In this document: one piece after another, positions 51,194-57,575 of the stretch
Numbering within the stretch: position 1 is the stretch's first letter
Layout of the letters: every line of letters starts with the position of its first letter
Assembly: GCA_963819755.1 (NCBI GenBank)
Contig: CAWFXB010000001.1
Coordinates: forward strand, 620,001 to 684,000
Reading direction: 5' to 3'
Source of the DNA: VRUE01 sp963819755
GTDB lineage: Bacteria > Actinomycetota > Thermoleophilia > Solirubrobacterales > 70-9
DNA: 64,000 bases
Made by a program: the position numbers and the translations under genes
The notes under the pieces: generated by a model
Told to the model about the DNA's origin: nothing
The model's database searches: none
Seen by the model: only the letters and a program-made list of their open reading frames with translations

Positions 51194-51218
51194 ACTTTGT
51201 AACAACTTGTTACAAAGT
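51194..51218. promoter_or_regulatory. Palindromic operator stranded upstream of the IS (former ndh control region)
   Basis: ACTTTGTAAC and its exact complement GTTACAAAGT flank AACTT. The palindrome covers TTGTAA (51197-51202), which together with TAAGTT (51221-51226) after 18 bases forms a plausible promoter. With the transposon removed, the palindrome would end 14 bases before the ndh ATG. The half-site TTGTAAC is reminiscent of redox regulators such as Rex but the spacing does not match its consensus. Confidence 0.6.
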
Positions 51219-51219
51219 G

Positions 51220-51227
51220 CTAAGTTG
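51220..51227. repeat. Left 8-bp target-site duplication
   Basis: CTAAGTTG directly abuts the left inverted repeat and is identical to 53435-53442 beyond the right inverted repeat. Eight base pairs is the duplication length known for the IS1595 family. Confidence 0.85.
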
Positions 51228-51272
51228 GGGGACTATCCCCTTGACGCAGGGTAGGCGCTATGATCTGGATTC

Positions 51273-51770
51273 ATGCGGGTTCAGTCCACCGGAGCTTCTG
51301 TCTGGGCCACTTTGGCGCTAGCGCTGACTTCCATTGTCCTTGGGTGGATCAAGTCGCCGCTTGCGCTCACTCTCTTTGTAGCGCTTCTGGCGCTGCTTTG
51401 CGCTTTCCGTGCCATATGGCTCGCTGTGAAGGAATGGCGTCAAAGACGCCGGGAAGCGAGATTGGCCTCTGCGACTCCTTTAGAGCGATGGCTGCGAGCG
51501 CGAATCGCAGAGAGTGAGGTAAACCAGCGCGAACGGCCTGTTCAAGGCGACGACTGGTATTTCCGCCAAATGAATAAATGGGACCTCGCGAATGTCGAAT
51601 GGGTTCAACGGGAGAATCCAGTGCTCGCGGAGCAATATCGGGCGAATCCCAACACGAATCGCCCCGATGGCTTCTACCCTCCTTACGATTCAGCCGAGGA
51701 AGAGCGCTACTACGATCAGCGACTCGCTTGGCTTCGGAAGAAGCTCGCAGACCTAGACGCCGCGCAGTAG
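51273..51770 (+). CDS. Transposon passenger: membrane-anchored protein of unknown function
   Basis: This 165-residue protein starts at ATG 51273. Two hydrophobic segments lie at the N-terminus (VWATLALALTSIVLGWI, LALTLFVALLALLCAFRAIWLAV), followed by a strongly basic stretch (KEWRQRRREAR) and a charged helical domain ending LAWLRKKLADLDAA. TATGAT (51259-51264) lies 8 bases before the ATG, so the message may be leaderless. The gene lies directly inside the left inverted repeat. No family is recognised. Its last 18 bases overlap the convergent XRE gene. Confidence 0.6.
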   Translation: MRVQSTGASVWATLALALTSIVLGWIKSPLALTLFVALLALLCAFRAIWLAVKEWRQRRREARLASATPLERWLRARIAESEVNQRERPVQGDDWYFRQMNKWDLANVEWVQRENPVLAEQYRANPNTNRPDGFYPPYDSAEEERYYDQRLAWLRKKLADLDAAQ

Positions 51771-51962
51771 CTCGCAGGCCGGAACTCCTAGTCCTTTCGC
51801 CAGCCGCGCGACAGTCGAGACCCGCAGATCTCTGACGCCCCGCTCAGCACGCCCGATCTCGTTCAGATGCATCCCGCAGCGATGCGCCAGCCCCTCTTGC
51901 GTCAGATCGGCCCGTTTACGACATGCCTTGATGTTGCGGCCGACGACGGCCTTTGCCTCCAC
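51753..51962 (-). CDS. Transposon passenger: XRE-family helix-turn-helix protein
   Basis: This 69-residue protein consists of one Cro/C1-type domain: VVGRNIKACRKRADLTQEGLAHRCGMHLNEIGRAERGVRDLRVSTVARLAKGLGVPACELL. The helix-turn-helix is TQEGLAHRCGMHLNEIGRAER. It could regulate the transposase or the passenger genes, or be the antitoxin-like partner of the overlapping gene at 51273 (inference). The start ATG is at 51962. Confidence 0.82.
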   Translation of the reverse strand: MEAKAVVGRNIKACRKRADLTQEGLAHRCGMHLNEIGRAERGVRDLRVSTVARLAKGLGVPACELLRGV

Positions 51963-52062
51963 GGCTCAATCGTCTACGCCCCAACCAATAGCGTCTAGGA
52001 CCAATAGCGTTGTGTTTCGCTAGAGTGCCGCCGACTCGTCCACCGATTTGGGAGGGGCTTCA

Positions 52063-52350
52063 ATGCGGATAGGCAGGCCACGCTGGCGCAAGATGAGCTG
52101 GGTCGTGATCATCTGGTGTGTCGTCATGGCGATATGGATCATCGCGGCGCTGGGACAGGCCGACCCGGGCGGAAACTGCGTCCATCATGCCTATCTGAGC
52201 AAGCAGAGTTGCGAAGACGCGAGCAACGCGGGGACCGGGATCGGTGTCGTGGTCCTCTGGTTCGTCTGGTTCTTCGGCTTCATCCCCTTGGCGCTGATCT
52301 GGTTCATGACCAGGCCGAAGGACAAGCCAGCGCCAGAGGTCGCCGCTTAG
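52063..52350 (+). CDS. Transposon passenger: small two-helix membrane protein
   Basis: This encodes 95 residues from ATG 52063, preceded by GGGAGGGG. There are two membrane helices (SWVVIIWCVVMAIWIIAAL, and GIGVVVLWFVWFFGFIPLALIWFM) with a loop containing two cysteines (GGNCVHHAYLSKQSCEDA) that could form a disulfide outside the membrane. I recognise no family. Its 3' end overlaps the convergent transposase gene by 4 bases. Confidence 0.65.
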   Translation: MRIGRPRWRKMSWVVIIWCVVMAIWIIAALGQADPGGNCVHHAYLSKQSCEDASNAGTGIGVVVLWFVWFFGFIPLALIWFMTRPKDKPAPEVAA

Positions 52351-53258
52351 CTCGTCTCCTGCTCGACAAGCTCCGCATAAGGCAAGGTCTCGCCCTCGAT
52401 CATCCGCAGCAGCGTGTCGCGGAACAGAAAGGCGTTGTTGCGGTTGTTGAAGCGGAAGGCCATCTCATCCAGATAGGCCGGCAGATGCTTGGCAGACATC
52501 TGGTGATAGGTCCCCACCACAGAGCGCTTGAACAGGCTCCAGACGCTCTCGACGGTATTCGTATGGACCAGGCCGCGCACCCATTCCTCGCGGCGGTGAT
52601 CGACCTTCCGATGCTTCGTGTTCCAGTCCGTCATATCGCCCCATGAGTAGTCGGAGTCCGTGAAGATGTATTCGGCATCGTCGCCCACCACGTCTTTGAC
52701 GAATTGCCGGTAGGAGACTTTCGTCTCCCGGCCCGGCCCGGATCGCATGACAAGCCGAACCTCTCCGTCGCGAGCGATAGCGCCGAGGACGAGCTTCTTT
52801 TTGGAGCGCCCAGAGCGATCCTTGGCCGTTTTGTGGTGAACCCCGCCGATCCAGGTCTCATCGACCTCCACGATGCCCTCCAGTGGCACGGGGGAGTCCT
52901 CCTCCATCGCAGAGCGCACACGGTGGCCGAGATACCAGGCGGTCTTGTAGGAGACGCCGAGCGTCCTTTGAAGCTGCTTGGCGCTGATCCCCTTCTTGGA
53001 CTCGCCGATAAGGTAGATCGCCAGGAACCATTTCCACAGAGGAAGGTGCGAATCGTGGAAGACCGTCCCCGCAGTCACGGAGAATTGGTAGCGGCATGAC
53101 TCCTCGTTGCACTCATATTGGTTGCGCTTCTCGATCTTCGAGGTCGAGTCGTTCCCGCAGCGTGGGCAGCGCACGCCGTCAGGCCAGCGCAGGTCCTCAA
53201 GGTAGGCCCGGCACTTGTCCTCTGAGCGGAATTGCTCGATCAGATCGGGGAGGTTCAT
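52347..53258 (-). CDS. IS1595/ISXO2-like transposase
   Basis: This 303-residue protein has an N-terminal zinc ribbon (VRCPRCGNDS, then YECNEESCRYQFSV) and a DDE-type catalytic domain. That domain has VDETWIGG with the first acidic residue, FTDSDYSWG with the second, and the C-terminal block HTNTVESVWSLFKRSVVGTYHQMSAKHLPAYLDEMAFRFNNR characteristic of IS1595 transposases. ATG 53258 (MNLPDLIEQF) is the usual family start; an upstream in-frame start at 53351 would add 31 atypical residues. The promoter lies in the right inverted repeat. Confidence 0.92.
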   Translation of the reverse strand: MNLPDLIEQFRSEDKCRAYLEDLRWPDGVRCPRCGNDSTSKIEKRNQYECNEESCRYQFSVTAGTVFHDSHLPLWKWFLAIYLIGESKKGISAKQLQRTLGVSYKTAWYLGHRVRSAMEEDSPVPLEGIVEVDETWIGGVHHKTAKDRSGRSKKKLVLGAIARDGEVRLVMRSGPGRETKVSYRQFVKDVVGDDAEYIFTDSDYSWGDMTDWNTKHRKVDHRREEWVRGLVHTNTVESVWSLFKRSVVGTYHQMSAKHLPAYLDEMAFRFNNRNNAFLFRDTLLRMIEGETLPYAELVEQETS

Positions 53259-53262
53259 AGCG

Positions 53263-53388
53263 ATGCCTCGACGCAAACCGAAAGCGCGGGAGTTGAACGA
53301 TGCGCAGGTAATGCGGAAATTGTTCCCGAAAAAAGCTCGGGAGGCTGCCAAGAAAACGGCGCTGGAGAGCCGTAAAGGGAAGTCATAG
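53263..53388 (+). CDS. Small basic 41-residue protein divergent from the transposase
   Basis: This is an ATG-started frame of 41 codons, just 4 bases from the divergent transposase start. The product is highly basic and helical: it begins MPRRKPKARELND and contains MRKLFPKKAREAAKKTALES. The fold L-F-P-K-K resembles short proteins seen beside transposases and toxin-antitoxin genes, but I cannot name a family. The composition is unlike random out-of-frame translation of GC-rich DNA. It may instead be untranslated leader of the transposase mRNA. Confidence 0.45.
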   Translation: MPRRKPKARELNDAQVMRKLFPKKAREAAKKTALESRKGKS

Positions 53389-53392
53389 GACT

Positions 53393-53421
53393 AGCTTAGC
53401 TGTTGGCTAGCCCTGTGTCAA
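53393..53421 (-). promoter_or_regulatory. Inward promoter in the right inverted repeat, driving the transposase
   Basis: On the minus strand, TTGACA (53421-53416) is followed after 17 bases by TAAGCT (53398-53393). The -35 lies in the inverted repeat. Transcription would start near 53386, leaving a leader of about 128 bases before the transposase ATG. Confidence 0.6.
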
Positions 53422-53430
53422 GTATATAAT
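53403..53430 (+). promoter_or_regulatory. Outward promoter at the right transposon end, reading into ndh
   Basis: TTGGCT (53403-53408), 16 bases, then a perfect TATAAT (53425-53430). The predicted start is about 53437, eleven bases before the ndh ATG. The TATAAT lies within the terminal inverted repeat. Confidence 0.6.
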
Positions 53431-53434
53431 CCCC

Positions 53435-53442
53435 CTAAGTTG
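53435..53442. repeat. Right 8-bp target-site duplication
   Basis: This is an identical copy of CTAAGTTG at 51220-51227. It contains TAAGTT, the presumed native -10 box of ndh, so insertion duplicated that box. Confidence 0.85.
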
Positions 53443-53447
53443 GACTC

Positions 53448-54722
53448 ATGGCCTGGAACGTCGTCATCGCCGGGGGTGGATTCGGTGGGGCGATGGCGGC
53501 TCGGGAGCTGGAGCGGATCATGCCCAAGCAGTCGGCGCGGCTCACGCTGGTCAACGACGTCAACTTCATGCTCTACACGCCGTTCCTGCCCGAGGCGGCG
53601 GCGGGGACGCTGGAGCCGCGCCACGTGGTGACGCCCTTGCGCGAGATCCTCGACCGGACCTACCTGCGGCTTGGCACGATCTCTGGTCACGACCCGGAGG
53701 CGCGTACGGTCGAGCTGCGCACTCGCGATGGCGAGAGCGAGCAGCTTCCCTACGACCAGCTCCTGCTTGCTCTCGGCTCGGTCTCGCGGGTGCTCCCGGT
53801 ACCCGGCCTCGCCGAGCACGCGGTCGGCTTCAAGAGCCTTGCCGACGCGATCTGGTTGCGCAATCACGTGGTCGAGACGCTGGAGGCGGCTAACGCAAGC
53901 GAAGATCCAGCCCGCCGCGACGAGCTGCTCACCTACGTCTTCGTCGGCGGCGGCTACGCCGGCCTCGAGGCGCTCGCCGAGCTCCAGGACTTCGCCGCTG
54001 ACGCGATGGAGAGCTATCCGCGCGCCCGGCTGCACGGTATGCGCTGGGTGCTGGTCGAGGCGACCGGGCGAGTCCTTCCCGAGATCGACATCGGCCTCGC
54101 CGAATACGCACTGCGTGAGTTGCGCGGCCGTGGCATTGACATCCGGCTCGAGACCACGTTGGAGGAGGTCAGCGCCGACAGCGCGCGCCTCTCCAGCGGC
54201 GAGACCCTGCCGACCCGCACCGTGGTCTGGACCGCGGGAGTCGCGCCGCACCCGAGCCTCCGCCAGCTCAACCTGCCGCTCGACGAGCGCGGCCGTGTTC
54301 CAGTCGACGACCATCTACGCGTGCGGGGGTCGGATTCGGTCTGGGCGGTGGGCGATTGCGCGGCGGCACCCGACCCCGGTGGCGGCTTCTACCCGCCGAC
54401 CGCCCAGCACGCCGTCCGCCAGGGCCCGGTCGCCGCCCGCAACATCGCCGCCGAGCTGGGCGTCGGCACCGCGCGTCGCTTCGAGTACCGCGGCAACGCC
54501 TCCTTCGTCAACCTCGGCCGCTACAAGGCGGTGGGCAGGGTCGGCGGTCGCAAGTTCCGCGGCTTCCCGGCCTGGTGGATGGCGAGGACCTACCACATGA
54601 GTCAGATCCCGGGTGTCGCCCGAAAGGTACGCGCGGTGATCGACTGGACGGCCAGCCTGCCCTTCCGCCGTGATCTCGCCGAGGTCGGATCGATCGGGCA
54701 TCCCGAGCGGCTGGGCGAGTGA
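53448..54722 (+). CDS. ndh: Type II NADH dehydrogenase (NDH-2)
   Basis: This 424-residue flavoprotein passes electrons from NADH to quinone without pumping protons. The N-terminal FAD loop is VVIAGGGFGGAMAARELE, followed by NFMLYTPFLPEAAAGTLEPRHVV. The NADH-binding loop is YVFVGGGYAGLEALAELQDF, and the second FAD contact is VWAVGDCAAAP. The C-terminal region (FRGFPAWWMARTYHMSQIPG) has an amphipathic membrane-contact character. It is immediately downstream of the transposon, 5 bases after the target duplication, and its current promoter probably comes from the transposon end. Confidence 0.92.
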   Translation: MAWNVVIAGGGFGGAMAARELERIMPKQSARLTLVNDVNFMLYTPFLPEAAAGTLEPRHVVTPLREILDRTYLRLGTISGHDPEARTVELRTRDGESEQLPYDQLLLALGSVSRVLPVPGLAEHAVGFKSLADAIWLRNHVVETLEAANASEDPARRDELLTYVFVGGGYAGLEALAELQDFAADAMESYPRARLHGMRWVLVEATGRVLPEIDIGLAEYALRELRGRGIDIRLETTLEEVSADSARLSSGETLPTRTVVWTAGVAPHPSLRQLNLPLDERGRVPVDDHLRVRGSDSVWAVGDCAAAPDPGGGFYPPTAQHAVRQGPVAARNIAAELGVGTARRFEYRGNASFVNLGRYKAVGRVGGRKFRGFPAWWMARTYHMSQIPGVARKVRAVIDWTASLPFRRDLAEVGSIGHPERLGE

Positions 54723-54747
54723 TTCGCCGGGCCGCGACAATGACCCC

Positions 54748-55032
54748 GTGGGCTTCGAGTATCTCTTCATAGCGGGTCTCTTCGGCCTCGCCACGGCGAT
54801 CATCGGCCGCGCCAAGGGCAGCTCGTTCTGGCTCTGGTTGCTGATCGGCACCGTGTTGCCGCTACTCGGCCTGATCGCGGTCATCCTCTACCGCCGAGAC
54901 AAGGACGAACCGGAACGGCAGTGCCCCAACTGCCACAAGGCGGTCAAGCTCTACGTCCAGGTCTGCCCGCGCTGCGGAACCGACCTGTATCTGCCCGATC
55001 CGGCCGCGGTTCGGCATCCCGGGGTGGAATAG
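54748..55032 (+). CDS. Small membrane protein with a zinc ribbon
   Basis: This 94-residue protein starts at GTG 54748. Two hydrophobic segments (YLFIAGLFGLATAIIG and SFWLWLLIGTVLPLLGLIAVILY) are followed by a cytosolic zinc ribbon CPNCHKAVKLYVQVCPRCG. No enzymatic domain is present. The gene sits 25 bases after ndh. The function is unknown; membrane proteins with this layout are common in Actinobacteria. An in-frame start at 54670 inside ndh is unlikely. Confidence 0.75.
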   Translation: MGFEYLFIAGLFGLATAIIGRAKGSSFWLWLLIGTVLPLLGLIAVILYRRDKDEPERQCPNCHKAVKLYVQVCPRCGTDLYLPDPAAVRHPGVE

Positions 55033-55083
55033 AGGACAGCCGCGCCGGGTAAAGGTCCGGCGACAATCTGACGAGGAGACTAT

Positions 55084-56556
55084 GTGCGCCGGATCTCGAG
55101 GCTGGCCCTGTCGACGATGTTGGTTTCGCTCTGCTGCGCCGCTGGAGCGTCCGCCGCCACGCTCCAACCCGTCGGCGATTTCTCCCAGCCGATCTTCGTC
55201 ACTTCCAACCCCGGCAACCCGTCCGATCTGTTCGTCGCGGAGCGGGAAGGCAGGGTGGTGGAGGACGACAACGGCAGCCGCAGCGTCTTTGCCGATCTCA
55301 CCGACCTGGTCAGTTGCTGCGAAAGCGAGCGCGGTCTGCTCTCGATCGCGCTCGCCCCGGATTTCGCCACCTCGGGCCACTTCTACGCCGCCTACACGGG
55401 CAAGCCCGCAGCCGGAGGCGCGGAAGGCGACGTGCACGTGGACGCCTTCCGCCATGACGGCGGTGCGCTCGTCCGCGAACCGCTTTTCAGCGTCGGCCAC
55501 GCGACCAACGCGAACCACAACGGCGGTCAGCTCGAGTTCGGGCCCGACGGGAACCTCTATGTCTCGACCGGCGACGGTGGCGGTGGCGGCGATCCTTTCG
55601 AAAGCGGGCAGGATCTCAGCAGCCTGCTCGGCAAGATCCTCCGCCTCGAACCGCACCCGGGCGCGGAAGCGCAAATCTGGAGCTATGGGCTGAGGAATCC
55701 CTGGCGCTTCTCCTTCGACTGCCTCAGCGGCGCTATGGTCATCGCCGACGTCGGGCAGAACGCCCACGAGGAGATCGACTACGCGCCAAGCCCGGCCCCT
55801 GGCACGGTCGGAGGCAGCGGCAACAACTACGGCTGGAACTGTCGCGAGGGCTTCAGCGCCTACCCCGAACCGGGCGCGAGCTGCGCTGGGGCCAGCGGCT
55901 TCACCGAACCGGTTTTCGACTATCCCCACGCCGATCCGGGCGACGGCACCGCCCACGGCTGCGCGATTACCGGCGGCTACGTCGTCCGCGACCCCAGCCT
56001 CGGCGATCTCTACGGCCGCTACGTCTACGCGGACTACTGCGTCGGCGAGATCCGCTCATTGATTCTGCCCTCGACGACAGGGGGAGTTGCCGGCGGAGAT
56101 CGATCGGAGGGGCTTAGCGTCGCGAATCCCGTCTCCTTCGGCGAAGACTCCTGCGGGCGCCTATACGTCGTTTCCCAGGTGGGAACGGTGTATCGCTTCG
56201 TGGGAGCGTCCCCCTCTGCCTGTGCCGCGGCCGCCGCGCCCTCGGCCTCGCCGATCCTGATCCATGCGGTGAAACGCAAGCGGGCGAGGCTCCTCCTGGC
56301 GGTCAGGGCGCATCCGGTGCACGGGGCGCTGAAGCTGCTCCTCACCGTGCGCCTGGCTCCCTGTGCGGGCCAGGCAGGCGAGAGGGTGCGGCTCAACGGC
56401 GGCGGTCGCCTCCTTGCCGGAAAGCGCCTCGACCGTCACTGCGTCGCTCGCTTCCACCGCTGGATCGAGCATCGATCGACCTTCCGGGCGCTGCTGCCGA
56501 ACGACGACTACCGCAGCCAGGTCCGCACGATCGCGTTCGCGAAGCCAAGGCCGTAG
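55084..56556 (+). CDS. Secreted PQQ-type sugar dehydrogenase-like beta-propeller
   Basis: This 490-residue protein starts at GTG 55084 with a signal peptide (RLALSTMLVSLCCAAGASA). Residues 25-370 match the soluble glucose/sorbosone dehydrogenase family: FSQPIFVTSNPGNPSDLFVAEREGRV, ERGLLSIALAPDFATSGHFYAAYTG, NHNGGQLEFGPDGNLYVSTGDGG, WSYGLRNPWRFSFD and IADVGQNAHEEIDY. PQQ- and calcium-binding is usual in the family, but the substrate is unknown. The last 110 residues are a Cys/Arg-rich extracellular domain of the same style as the tail of the 38394 protein. The 3' end overlaps the convergent glycosyltransferase by 49 bases. Confidence 0.87.
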   Translation: MRRISRLALSTMLVSLCCAAGASAATLQPVGDFSQPIFVTSNPGNPSDLFVAEREGRVVEDDNGSRSVFADLTDLVSCCESERGLLSIALAPDFATSGHFYAAYTGKPAAGGAEGDVHVDAFRHDGGALVREPLFSVGHATNANHNGGQLEFGPDGNLYVSTGDGGGGGDPFESGQDLSSLLGKILRLEPHPGAEAQIWSYGLRNPWRFSFDCLSGAMVIADVGQNAHEEIDYAPSPAPGTVGGSGNNYGWNCREGFSAYPEPGASCAGASGFTEPVFDYPHADPGDGTAHGCAITGGYVVRDPSLGDLYGRYVYADYCVGEIRSLILPSTTGGVAGGDRSEGLSVANPVSFGEDSCGRLYVVSQVGTVYRFVGASPSACAAAAAPSASPILIHAVKRKRARLLLAVRAHPVHGALKLLLTVRLAPCAGQAGERVRLNGGGRLLAGKRLDRHCVARFHRWIEHRSTFRALLPNDDYRSQVRTIAFAKPRP

Positions 56557-57575
56557 CGGACGACGGCCGGCTTCTTCGAGTGGCCGTGGAGGCGCTTGGC
56601 GACGGTCACTGGAATCTCCTTGGCGGGGACGCCGCGCTTGATCGCCTCGATCATGAACTCGGAGGTGTGGAACTGCTCCTGGCGCAGGACCAGTTGCGGG
56701 AGGACCGTCGTGCGGACGGCGCGGTAGCCGTTGGAGCAGTCGCTGACCTTGGTGCGGGTGATGGTGGAGACGAGGCGGTTGAAGAAGACGATCCCGAGCT
56801 CGCGGGCGAAATGGTTGTCGTCTGCCTCGCCGAGGACGCGAGATCCATGTGCGACGTCGACCTCGCCATCGAGCACGGGCTGCACGAGACGCGGCATCTC
56901 GGAGGGCAGGTGCTGACCGTCGGCGTCGAGGGTTACGACGATCTCCGCGCCGGATTCGACCATCAGGCGGTAGCCGGTGCGCAGGGCCGCGCCGCCGCCG
57001 CGGTTGATCACGTGGCGGGCAACGACCGCGCCGTGCTCGGCGGCGACGTCGCCGGTGCCGTCGCGGGAGCCGTCGTCGACCACCAATACCGCGGTCTGCA
57101 CGCCGCAAACCTCAGCCGGCATCAGGTCGAGCACCTGGCCGACGTTTTCGGCCTCGTTGTAGGCAGGGACGAGGATCGCGATCTTGCCGCGGAAGCGCTC
57201 GGGCAGATCCGCCTGGCGGAACTCCTCCCAGGCCAGGCCCTCGAGCACGGCAGAGAGCTGGCGGGTGTTGCGCGCGGCCTGCGACAGCGCTCGCAAGACG
57301 AGCAGGAAGAGAACGAAGATCGAGAAGACGGCGAGACCGAGGATGCGGCCGCCGTTGCCTTTTTCGAAGGAGAAGGCGGAGAGCAGCCTGTCGGTCAGCT
57401 CGGTCCCGGAGACGATCGCCAGGCCGATGCCGGCGGCGAGCAGGATCAACACGTCGACGTTGCGCAGGGTGCGGCGACGCAGGATCGCGTAGGCGATGGT
57501 CGCAGCCGCGATCAGCAGGCCGGCTACGCGAAGCGCCGTCAGCTCGGTGGGGAAGATGCCTGCCTCGGGGACCAT
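56508..57575 (-). CDS. DUF2304-family 2 glycosyltransferase fusion
   Basis: This encodes 355 residues. The first 110 form two or three membrane segments of the DUF2304 type (ALRVAGLLIAAATIAYAILRRR, VDVLILLAAGIGLAIVSG, ILGLAVFSIFVLFLLVLRAL). The remaining 240 residues are a GT-A glycosyltransferase: IAILVPAYNEAENVGQVLDLMP, the DDGSRDGT loop, VVTLDADGQH (DxD equivalent) and CSNGYRAVR. It resembles dolichyl/polyprenyl-phosphate sugar synthases, so it may load a lipid carrier for the GT-C enzymes next to it. ATG 57575 is chosen as the first Met before the membrane segments. Confidence 0.85.
   Translation of the reverse strand: MVPEAGIFPTELTALRVAGLLIAAATIAYAILRRRTLRNVDVLILLAAGIGLAIVSGTELTDRLLSAFSFEKGNGGRILGLAVFSIFVLFLLVLRALSQAARNTRQLSAVLEGLAWEEFRQADLPERFRGKIAILVPAYNEAENVGQVLDLMPAEVCGVQTAVLVVDDGSRDGTGDVAAEHGAVVARHVINRGGGAALRTGYRLMVESGAEIVVTLDADGQHLPSEMPRLVQPVLDGEVDVAHGSRVLGEADDNHFARELGIVFFNRLVSTITRTKVSDCSNGYRAVRTTVLPQLVLRQEQFHTSEFMIEAIKRGVPAKEIPVTVAKRLHGHSKKPAVVRYGLGFANAIVRTWLR

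Larger units (their letters stand above)
51228..53434. mobile_element. IS1595-family transposon with passenger genes
   Basis: The element is 2207 bp. The ends match as inverted repeats: left GGGGACTAT-N3-CTTGAC-N-CAGGG, right (reverse strand) GGGGATTAT-N3-CTTGAC-N-CAGGG, 19 identities over the first 24 bases. An exact 8-bp target duplication flanks it. It contains an ISXO2/IS1595-like transposase on the minus strand, two small membrane proteins, an XRE-type regulator and a 41-codon basic frame. The family is known to include members that carry extra genes, blurring the line between insertion sequence and transposon. The transposase looks intact, so it may be active. Confidence 0.85.

Noticed and set aside
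51194..51218. Reading the palindrome before the transposon as a terminator or a Rex box
   Set aside because: No T-tract and a low-GC stem argue against a terminator. The half-sites TTGTAAC with a 5-base spacer do not fit the usual Rex consensus, so only a generic operator is proposed.
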